Shown here piece after piece: positions 55,682 through 64,000 of a DNA stretch of 64,000 nt. Numbering within the stretch: position 1 is the stretch's first letter; each line of letters opens with the position of its first letter. Origin of the DNA: Echiichthys vipera (taxonomy: Eukaryota > Chordata > Actinopteri > Perciformes > Trachinidae); assembly GCA_963691815.1 (NCBI GenBank), contig OY829657.1:23502288-23566287 (forward strand), given 5' to 3'. The notes beneath the pieces were generated by a model. It ran no database searches. It saw only the letters and a list, made by a program, of their open reading frames with translations, and was not told the origin of the DNA. The position numbers were made by a program, and so were the translations under genes.

Positions 55682-57808
55682 CTGAGATAGGAGAGAAGAC
55701 GTTTACTGAATCAACATCTTTGCAGTTTAGTTGTTTATCCAGATAAGAGCAATGATGTTTGAGCTCTGTTGGCACAGAATTACAAGACCTGCACTGTGGT
55801 TTTAGTGACATTTAGGAATTGAGGAAAGTTGAGGATAATATCGCGATTTGCATCTATTTTTTCCAGGATATTTGTGAATGAAGTTTTCATACCCTCCCAT
55901 GCCTATCCAGAAGACTTGAGAACATTCTCCAAATAAACTGCAAAGGGTTTGAGGTAGAAGAAGGCGGTGATCAGACCGCACTGGTGAAAAACCTAAACTG
56001 CTCACCGTATCCGAAGCGTCCTGAGCTGAGGAAACAACATGGGGATCCGTCTGCAGAGGCTGCCGCTGGAGCGGTTCTGTTCGATGTCGAGGTGCTCCAG
56101 TGCCGGGACTTTAGGCGCAATGGAGTCCATGTCTTTCAGAGTGATGGCCACACGCAGCGTCAGCCTGGTCACGCTGGACGGGATGGTGGTCGTGTAGGCG
56201 GCGAGAGAATTACCACCTGGGAATGACATCACAGTAATCAAAAATAGCAATATAGGCCCTGGAGAACTGTTTCTATTACAGACTTGACCTGACTTGTGCG
56301 GATCAGGACAAAAACCTTTAAATCTGAACCACAAAACGGAGCCCAGCTCACTCAGATCTAACAGACACAACATCGACAAACCGCGGACTCACCAATGATG
56401 GTGAGCGTCTCCAGCTGTTGGAGGGGACTCAGCCAGGACGCGAGGCGGCAGTCGATGCCCTCTCTAATGTACCTGTAGCGGATAGTCAGCGACCTCAGCG
56501 AGGTCAGGCTCCTCAGTGCGTTCTCTGGCAGGATGGTTTCTGGGTAATCCACCAGCTCCAGAGTGGTCAGTGCCGGGCCGCCGTACCGGGCCATTCCTAC
56601 AGGACCGGGGACAGGAAGTGTGTGATTTACTGATGGTTGTATGAGATAATTATCCGTAGCCAGTGTGTTGCCGACAGTAGATGACGGTCAGCACGTCCCC
56701 AGTTTGGAGGAGCAGACAGGAACAAACAGGTTCAAAGTTCTTGTTTAATTTTAAAAATCAATTTTCTCCCTGTTGTTATAAATCAAATGTATAAATACCT
56801 ATAAATGAGGCTGTAAATGTAAGAACCTTCAGAATATAGAGAGGAATGAAGTTAAATGTTTGGTGTCTGTAAGCGCTTCTGAAGTGCAGATTTAGAATAG
56901 AGCCAAAACTAACAGGTATTTTGAAGTGGTTTTGCATCTACTTTTAGTCATTTTGCATCTTTTGTGGTGATTTTGCATCTATTTTTAGTCATTTAGCATC
57001 TCTTTGTGACCATTTTGTGGATTTTTTAGCAACACTTTTTTCAAGTCTGGGCACCTGGGCCTGTGCCCTGTAGGTCCGGTTAGTAAACCATCCATGGCTG
57101 ACCTGGATGCTCCGGGTCCGGGGGGCTGAGGTAGTCATCGGGCAGCGGCTCTGGCGGCTCCCCCTTCATGCCCCAGGACAGGTGCTTGAGCTTCTTCAGC
57201 CCCAGCAGCAGGTCGTGGAAGACGCTGCAGGGCACCGGCCTCACCGTGTCCAGGCCGTAGCCCTCCCCCTGCTGGTGGAACAGCAGATACCGCAGGTTGA
57301 CCAGGTGCGATACAGCGTAAATGAACTCAATGGTGCAGGGCAGCCGGACGTTACACGTGCTCAGGTGGGTCAGCCTCTCGTGTAGATGCTCTTTCAGACT
57401 ACACCCGAATATCGGCGTGTCCCACGTTGTGTTCCGCATCCCGAGGTCCCTCAGGTCCGGGAACCGGGTCAGGTTGTCCAGGTACTTCTCCTTGTAGTGC
57501 CGCCCCCCGTCTACGAACACGATGGCGGTGAGTGACGGCAGGAACTTGACGAGCCGCCGCCACTCTTTGCGCCGCAGGTGTCGCACCGCCACCCGGGTGA
57601 GCTTGCGGTTTTTCAGGGTGTCCCAGAAGCCGTAGGTGTAGCGGCGGAGGTCGGACAGCACCACCGTGTGGTCCCTCCACAGGGCCGGGTGGTCGACCAG
57701 CCTCTTGAGCTGCCTGCAGACGGTTCGGACCGTGTGTTTCTCCTCCGTGCTCAGGTAGTTGAACACGCAGACCCAAACTTCAGGGGGAAGATACGGCAGC
57801 TCCTCCAT
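55429..57808 (-). CDS. F-box protein with leucine-rich C-terminal segments (four exons)
   Basis: Minus-strand exons 57808-57103, 56596-56393, 56216-56006 and 55681-55429 join in phase with standard AG/GT and give about 457 residues. Residues 5-48 are an F-box: LPPEVWVCVFNYLSTEEKHT then VCRQLKRLVDHPALWRDHTV. F-boxes bind Skp1 in SCF ubiquitin ligases. After it come irregular leucine-rich segments (LTRVAVRHLRRKEWRRLVKF, LTHLSTCNVRLP, LTTLELVDYP, LRSLTIRY, LETLTIIG, VTRLTLRV, LEHLDIEQN) that could form a substrate-binding solenoid. The C-terminus is RNPLRECDCVWEGD. The start MEELPYLPPEV was chosen because it lies directly before the F-box. I cannot name the orthologue; substrate and role are unknown. 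Confidence 0.88.
56006..56216 (-). CDS. F-box gene exon 3
   Basis: Acceptor attcccag, donor gtgagc. It encodes GNSLAAYTTTIPSSVTRLTL ... LFPQLRTLRI with LRR-like spacing. Confidence 0.87.
56393..56596 (-). CDS. F-box gene exon 2
   Basis: Acceptor cctgtag, donor gtgagt. It encodes MARYGGPALTTLELVDYPET ... LQQLETLTIIG: two leucine-rich segments. Confidence 0.87.
56930..57035. repeat. Short tandem ttttgcatct repeat
   Basis: Four degenerate ~25-bp units (ttttgcatctatttttagtc, ttagcatctctttgtgacc) in intron 1 of the F-box gene. Confidence 0.6.
57103..57808 (-). CDS. F-box gene exon 1
   Basis: 706 coding bp from ATG 57808 to donor gtcagc (57102-57097), ending one base into a glycine codon. It holds the F-box and about 190 further residues ending YLSPPDPEHPG. 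It is GC-rich compared with surrounding DNA. Confidence 0.9.
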
Positions 57809-58070
57809 CAGTGGACCGACCGTTAACGGCTACCAGCTGAAGCTCGGGCCGCCTCAAGAGAGCGGACAGCGGGTTAAAGGACAGCTCCACATGAAGACTA
57901 AAGGTCGAGTAACGTCCACTGCGTGTCGGTTAAACGTTTACACGGTAAAAAACGCAATTTTATCGCTAAACTGATTTGATAGCTGCAGGTACCGCTAACT
58001 GTTGTTACTTAAAACCAACACTGCGCCCCTGTTGAAGCCGTCGCGCTGTGATGACGTCGATTGTTATTCT
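57809..58070 (-). promoter_or_regulatory. Candidate F-box gene promoter
   Basis: A GC-richer stretch upstream of the minus-strand ATG with a CRE-like TGACGTCG at 58052-58059 and an adjacent attgt. AT-rich repeat DNA begins immediately beyond at 58080. Confidence 0.4.
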
Positions 58071-58079
58071 GCAAACGTA

Positions 58080-58540
58080 AAAAAAAATGTAGTGATTTAA
58101 TTTAATAATACAATTTAATAGTAAATGTAATGTTTTAAATAAAAGGTTATTTTAATGTACTTTTATTTAAATTTAATTTAAATAAGTAAATGTAATAGTA
58201 ATGATTTAATATTTTGGAGTTTAATAAATTCAATAATGTAAGTTAAATAGAATATGTAAAGATTGAATTAATTCCCAATTAAATTAATAGGAACTGTTAT
58301 TTAATTTAATAATAATTTAATTTAACAGGAAATGTAAATATTTGATGGAATAATTTGATTAAATAGCAAATGTAAAGGTTTAATTAAATAATACATTTAT
58401 TTTAATAGGAAATTGCATGATTTCATTCAATACAATGAAACTTAATGGGAAATGTAAATATTTAATTTAATAATAAATTGATGTAATAGAAAATGTAATT
58501 ATTTAATTTCATAATAAGTTATGATTAAATGATTTTTTTC
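58080..58540. repeat. AT-rich degenerate tandem repeat
   Basis: Repeated variants of aaatgtaatgatttaattta / ataataatttaatttaatag with a loose period of about 35-40 bp, directly upstream of the F-box gene. Confidence 0.7.
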
Positions 58541-59129
58541 TGTGTTTCCTGTTCCTAGTTAAACGAAGCCTCTGTGTATAGAGAAAACATTGTGTGTTTT
58601 TCGGAGTGTAGATGTGATTTAAGCTGATCTTTTTGTATTACTTTTAAATTTGATTTGCTGAGACAGTTTTAATTAGGAAGCAAAATAAAGTACAAATTAC
58701 CTTCATAACATGACAATCGCATCCAAACATCAGTCCGGTGACTGTATGGACACTGAAGCAGGTTTGCTTGCTGTTGACTACTCTTACTACTCTTGATTTT
58801 AACATTTATCTTCCACAGTTAATGTTTTTAGTGTGAAAAATACATTAAATACAAATCTGTCAAAAAGCATGAGGTGGCAAACTCATGTTTCTTTATTTTT
58901 TTATTAATTGTTTAATTTTTTTTATTGCACAATCAGAAAGGCGTACATCATATTCAGGATAATACAAGTTATATTCAAACAAGAACATATACAAACAACT
59001 GAGCGAGTGACAGATAAAAAAAGCAAAAATAAACAAAGCTGAATAATAATAAATAAATAAAATGACATACTAAAATTTAAATTAAACAAAAATCAGCCAT
59101 AATACAAGAGGTGCCAAACTTATGTGTGG
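58541..59129. other. Unannotated AT-rich stretch
   Basis: No gene or clear repeat. Low-complexity aataaataaa-type sequence around 59030-59060. Confidence 0.4.
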
Positions 59130-60214
59130 AACTTCCGGGCCATGTGTGGACCAATCACAACTGTTGTGTCACCGTCCAGTCTACAGGTCTGTTATATCGT
59201 GTGATGCATTCTCCCTTTTTATTTCTTTTTATTGTCAATTAATATAGTAATGCAGAAAAAACGTTGAGAAAACGAGAGTATCTCAATTTTTGCCAGAGAA
59301 TTAAAAATTCCCAACTGGGAGATGGCACTGCACTTTTTTTTTTTAAAGACAATCAACTTTCTAATGCTGTTACTCTAATTAGCCTCAGGTCTAAGAGTTA
59401 ATATGTCCAAATGTGTAATCCTGTCTTTGCATAACTCCAATGATTCTTGAAATATCCCACTAAAGACTTCCGTTAAATATTTAGGGATATTCATAACTAA
59501 AGATCCAACAGCTAGACATAACATTTACATTTCTCACACAGACTAAAAAAGACCAAATAATTGGCTTCAAAGGGATTTGTCTGTCCTTGGTAGAGCTCTT
59601 CTCTCTAAAGCAGAAGGCTTGTCTCGCTTTGTGTATCCAGCATTGTCCCTTGTAAGTTGTAAGTGAACCAACTACCACAAAAGTCAATACAATTTTTTTA
59701 AACTTCCTCTGGAAAAATAAAGCACATATACTCAAGAAATGTGTACTCTCCAACAATAAGACAGAAGGGGGTCCTAGATTTTATCGACACTGTCAATACC
59801 TTTAAGGTTAACTGGTTGAAAAAGTGTCTCAGAAACCATGACTCTGTTTTTTCATCCCAAACTACATCTTTAGAAAATTGGGAGTCTTTCCTTTCTTTTA
59901 AAAATGTATTTTTTTACCCAATAGATAGGTTACCAATCAAACTATTAAAATGTCATCAACAAACCCTCCTAGCATGGAAGCTTTTGTCCACAGTTTCTCC
60001 CCCCTCTGGAATAATAGCAGTATTATTATAAGAAACAAATCCATATTCTTTGTAAAATGGTTTGAAATAGATATAATCCATATCCTTGTTTTTTTTTTTT
60101 ATGAACGTTTTATGTCTGTACACAGTTTTCCTGTTCCCTCCAGAGAATTTCTATCTGTAACTCGCGCTATTCCAATAGAGTTAATTCAACTTATAAAAAC
60201 ACTTGAGTTACAGT

Positions 60215-60258
60215 GAATAGGGATAAGCGGTTGAAGATGAATTAATGCATGAATAAAA
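60215..60258 (+). mobile_element. SINE 3'-end fragment nested in the LINE relic
   Basis: gggataagcggttgaagatg then aattaatgcatgaataaa matches the tail of the SINE at 53998-54359. It is strongly 5'-truncated. Confidence 0.6.
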
Positions 60259-60696
60259 CAAGTCAACCTGTACTGATGCTGAGTGGGATTGAACTACCAG
60301 ACAGAAAGTGTAATAAACATATAGGCCAGTGTTTTCAAAAGATGAATAGAGTTGTGCTTAGAGGAACGTTTTACTGGAGGTCCTTCATAGAGGATATAAA
60401 CTGGAGAAGAGCTTGGCTTCTACCCTATAAATATTGTCTAACAAGGCTAAAGACGTACATTTTAAAATAATGCATAGTATTTACCCAGTTGGTAGTATCA
60501 TTGCTAGGTTTATAGATGTTGATGATTCCTTCACTTTTTGTCAAATGAACACAGAAACACTGTCACTGTTTTTTTATTGTGATACATCTAAGAAGTTTTG
60601 GAGGGATGTTGAATCTGGGTTTTTTGATGCCGCTAACTCTGTCTACTCTCTGACCCTTAAAGATGTTATTTAGTGTTAACCCAGAAAATAATAATG

Positions 60697-61048
60697 CTCT
60701 TCAAGATTCAAGATTCAAGATTCAAGAAGCTTTATTTATCCCGAGGGAAATTATTTTGCAACAGTTTCAATACAAAGGCGGAAAAGGATCAGAGTAACAA
60801 TAAGCATAAACATAAATCAAATCAAAATAAAGCTAACGTAAAATAAATCAAGCAATGAACCAAGTGTGACAGAGTGCAACAGACATCGTGGTTAAGCGTA
60901 GGTATATACAATATACAACAATACGCACTGTTCAGTTTAGCAGCAGATTGAAATAAAATAAGTACAAACTAGATAAGTGAGAAGGAGCGATAAGTTATAA
61001 GTGTTAAAAATGTTAAAAATGTAGCAGCATGTCCTACAGAACACCTGA
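60697..61048 (-). mobile_element. Nested insertion with TTCAAGATTCAAGA start
   Basis: Begins with four tandem ttcaagattc words, then gaagctttatttatcccgag and ggaaattattttgcaac, a widespread fish repeat end. The LINE reading is broken at 60697 and resumes near 61050, so this ~350-bp piece inserted later. The direction is inferred from the simple-sequence run at the low-coordinate end acting as a tail. The far boundary is approximate. Confidence 0.55.
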
Positions 61049-61215
61049 TGAACTTTGTTATCCTATACGCAAAATTCTTTATTCACAAAGAAAAAAAATC
61101 CTTTCCTCCTGGAACTGAGCTCTTTGATTAAATCTCTGATCTTGGTAAATAACAAAAAAAGTAATACCTTACTGAGTCATTATGAAAAGCTTCTTCATGA
61201 AGCCCCTAACTATTT

Positions 61216-62169
61216 TTTATTGATTTACATTTAGTTGGTATTCTTTATTTAATTGTCTGGTTTATTATTATTATTATTATTTTTGTGTAACAAGTAAGCT
61301 TTTACTGACACTTAAAATACTGACAAACATTTTGTACCCTCACATATTATGTATAATATCTCTTGCCTTATTCCACACAGTGTCATTATAATATTTAAAA
61401 TCCTGTTGCTTTTATTGTTTATATCCATACTGATGAAGTAGCATCACAGCTGTGCTTATCACTTGCTGCAGGCCGGACCTCACTTCTCGTGCTGGTGACT
61501 TCAGACGATCGGTGAGTCTAATCTGTAATCCTCATAAACATTTATTGATAATCTGTGGACATCACTAAAATGTTTCAGCATAGTTACATTCATGTTTTCT
61601 GTTACTTGTTTCCACCCTGAGTTAGTAAAAAAATCAATTTCCTTTTCTGGAAGAGCAAAAGGACTGCAAAAGGTTAGGACCTCTGCACCCTCCACATATT
61701 CCTATGATGGTTAAATACACTACTTGGTTAAAAGGAGATGTGGCTGTATGAGATTCTATATATAATACAATATTCTAAATAAAGCATATAAATAAACTGA
61801 TGTTGATTTTATTTCAGTATTTTTTTTATTTAAAATCGTTTATCTGCTGCTCCGGACATTGTTTAGTTTAGTTTCCATGTCTGCTTCTACATATACATAC
61901 AACATATATTATCATGGTATATTGTGCCATGATTGACATGTTTATCTATATAACCCGCCCCACACTTGCATCGTAAATTGAGTTCTTACAGTATTATTTT
62001 TTTAATGCATTTCCTGTGTTTCTATCTAAGGGGAGGAAGATGGTCCAGGAGACGCATGTTGGAAGTTGGATGGAAACCTTGTTGAACCACCTGTCAACAG
62101 CTGCGTCTGGGACAGGGAACTGCAGCTGACCATAAAAACAGCCTAGCCGTGCATTCACACCAAAAGGAT
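61216..62169. other. Unannotated stretch
   Basis: AT-rich, with a short tta microsatellite at 61263-61282. No coding exon supported on either strand. Confidence 0.4.
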
Positions 62170-62192
62170 GGGTAGTGTGAGTGCGCCCTAAA
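62170..62192. mobile_element. Solo end of the 19601-20124 element family
   Basis: gtgtgagtgcgccctaaaa matches the right terminus of that element. The partner end is not clear. Confidence 0.35.
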
Positions 62193-62299
62193 ATAACAAA
62201 AATTAGCTCTAAGAGGAAGTGAGTGGCTCTTAAAAGAGCCGATCAGGCCGTCAGTGATTTAAACTCTGAAGCCGTACAGGTGCTGCCCGATCTCCTCCT

Positions 62300-62322
62300 T
62301 TTCTTCTTCTTCTTCTTCTTCT
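62300..62322. repeat. TTC microsatellite
   Basis: About seven ttc triplets at 62300-62322. Confidence 0.85.
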
Positions 62323-62789
62323 AGATTTCTGGCAAACTAGATGCCTAAAGGCAGGTCGCTGCCATCCACAGTTCATAGTTGTATCCAATATATCATATCC
62401 CCAGGAACAGTCTGGTTTCCCCCAAGTCAACAATAGCGGCTTTGGTGAGCCCGGCGAGCCCCTGGATATTTCACAGAGAACTTCGATTGGCTGTCGCGGC
62501 ACAGCTTCACGTGATAGACGCAATGGACGCATCATCGCTGCATCGCATGGCTCTTATCACTCAGAACGTGTCGCCCGAAGCGACATCGCGTTTCATTGCC
62601 TCATTTACATTGATTTTGAATGGCAGCTTGCTGCTTTCATCGGCTCCATCGCTTTTGATGTGAATGCACGGTAAAGTTGCTTCAGTCTATGGTTCAGACC
62701 AGATGCGATGGCCGTGATTTAATCGCAAGAAACGCCAGTGTTGCATCGCTTGATCATATTTGGATCATCACTCCAATCCGGTCATCCAA

Positions 62790-63990
62790 GAACTCGCCTA
62801 TGTAAAAACATATTGTCACATTTTTTTCTTTCTCTCATCAACCATGGCTGAGATAATTTCCTGATGTTAAACTCAGATAAAACGGAAGTTATTGTACTCA
62901 ATAGCTAAAGATATTGTTACTCTGGATGATGTTGTGTTGTCCTCCAGCACCACAGTAACGAAACTGGGTGTTACTTTTGATCAGGATATGCCCTTCGATT
63001 GTCACATAAAACTAACAACAAGGAATGCATATTTTCACCTGCGTAAAATCTCGAAAATTAGGAACATTGTGTCTCAGAAAGACGCAGAAAAACTAGTCCA
63101 TGCATTTGTTACTTCTAGGCTGGACTACTGCAACTCCTTATTATCAGACTGCTCCATGAGTCTGTTAAGAGTCTCAAGTTGGTCCAAAATGCTGCAGCTC
63201 GTGTACTAAAACAAATCGAAGAGAACACATTTCTCCTGTATTAAACTCTGCACTGGCTACCTGTAAAATCTAGAATAGAATTTAAAATCCTTCTCCTCAC
63301 CTACAAAGCTCTTATTGGTCAGGCTCCGTCGTATCTTAAAGAGCTCATAGTACCGTATTGCCCGACTAGATCGCTGCAGCATCAGAATGCAGGGCTACTT
63401 GTCGTTCCTAGAGTCTCCAAAAGTAGAACGGGAGGCAGAGCCTTCAGCTGCCAAGCTCCTCTCCTGTGGAACCAATGTTCAGTGTTATTCGGGAGGCAGA
63501 CACTGTCCCCATATTTAAGAGTAAACTTAAAACTTTCCTTTTAGATAAAGCTTACAGCTGGGGCTTAAGAGCCCTTAGCAATGTTATTTTTAAGATGATT
63601 TTGTTCTGCTTAATTATGCTGCTATAGGCCTAGTCTGCCGGGGGATAATACTTTTCCAGATACTCTGAGCTTCTCTCCTCTCTGTCTGTATCATTCATGT
63701 CTCATTAATGCATGTTACTAATTCAACTTCTTCCCAGGAGTTGTTTGTGCTTTGTCGTCTCGCAGGTCTCTGATGATCGTGGTGGTGCCTGCTGCCGTGG
63801 TCCTGCATGACGCTTCCTGCTACTAATATAATCTAACACCTTAGCTGTGCTTGTTTCTACTATTCGGCTGTATTAACTGCCATAACATATAAGTCATTCA
63901 CATTACTATAGATATTATTATATTTACTGGAAGTGTGTCTGTCTTGGTCTTTGTGTCCGTCTTTTCTCTCTTTTTCTCTCCTTTTCTTCT
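62790..63990 (+). pseudogene. L2-like LINE, 3' part of RT plus 3' UTR
   Basis: Blocks in order: TKLGVTFDQDMPFDCHIKLT, NAYFHLRKISKI, KLVHAFVTSRLDYCNSLL (62950-63150), then after frame changes QNAARVL, LHWLPV-like, KILLLTYKALIGQAPSYLKE and VPRVSKSRTGGRAFSC (63190-63450). The 3' region with ctgccgggggataatacttt and tctgatgatcgtggtggtgc resembles the UTR of fish L2-like LINEs. It is related to 33900-34350 but less truncated at its 3' side. Several stops, so inactive. It may run past the window edge. Confidence 0.75.
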
Positions 63991-64000
63991 TCCCCAACCG

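Larger units (their letters stand above)
59130..61215 (+). pseudogene. L1-like LINE relic, C-terminal ORF2, with nested insertions
   Basis: Frames jump, but readable blocks follow the order of an L1-type ORF2 C-terminus: SLRSGLRVNMSKC-like near 59375, VKYLGIFITKD near 59475, QRDLSVLGRALLSKAEGLSR near 59565-59630, TFKVNWLKKCLRNHDSVFSS at 59790, LPIKLLKCHQQTLLAWKLL at 59930, INWRRAWLLPYKYC at 60400, KAKDVHFKIMHSIYPVGSII at 60445, LFFYCDTSKKFWRDVES at 60570. The match resumes at about 61050 (FVILYAKFFIHK) after an interruption. No intact ORF. Confidence 0.75.

Noticed and set aside
57399..57776. Alternative 125-codon minus-strand frame within F-box exon 1
   Set aside because: Shadow of the F-box frame in GC-rich DNA.

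Overview
This is nuclear DNA of a ray-finned (teleost) fish. The evidence is three intron-split vertebrate genes in AT-rich DNA, plus fish-type repeats: hAT-like MITEs, tRNA-derived SINEs with a V-domain-like core, L2-like and L1-like LINEs, and a retrotransposon with a restriction-like endonuclease. Species cannot be told; a percomorph is a guess from the repeat style.

Layout. Positions 242-23560 (+) hold the 3' half of klc1 (kinesin light chain 1): seven coding exons running from the end of the TPR region to the stop codon. The 5' half lies left of the window. Positions 29153-48539 (+) hold complete zfyve21: eight coding exons encoding a FYVE zinc finger and a C-terminal PH-like region. One exon is a phase-symmetric 54-bp candidate cassette. 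Positions 57808-55429 (-) hold a complete four-exon gene for an F-box protein of about 457 residues with leucine-rich C-terminal segments; I cannot name its orthologue. The klc1-zfyve21 order and orientation match the human 14q32 neighbourhood as I remember it, but no xrcc3 exons are visible between them.

The rest is introns and intergenic DNA full of transposons and simple repeats. Intron 3 of zfyve21 carries, antisense to the gene, a nearly full-length RLE-type non-LTR retrotransposon (41757-37758). Directly 5' of it in element sense lies a second, almost identical, 5'-truncated copy (43065-41758), so the two sit head to tail. Intron 7 carries a pogo/Tigger-like element (46650-47537) whose transposase ORF is interrupted by a palindromic insertion with a GCTAGC duplication. 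Positions 59130-61215 hold a decayed L1-like LINE that has itself received later insertions. L2-like remnants lie at 33900-34350 and 62790-63600. An 18-bp minisatellite in a klc1 intron (15545-16250) keeps reading frames open on both strands.

The three host genes are separate single-gene loci (motor cargo adaptor; endosomal/adhesion FYVE protein; putative SCF substrate receptor). Nothing suggests they act as one pathway. I found no novel host-encoded system. The most interesting structures are the recent tandem retrotransposon pair and the nested palindromic insertion.
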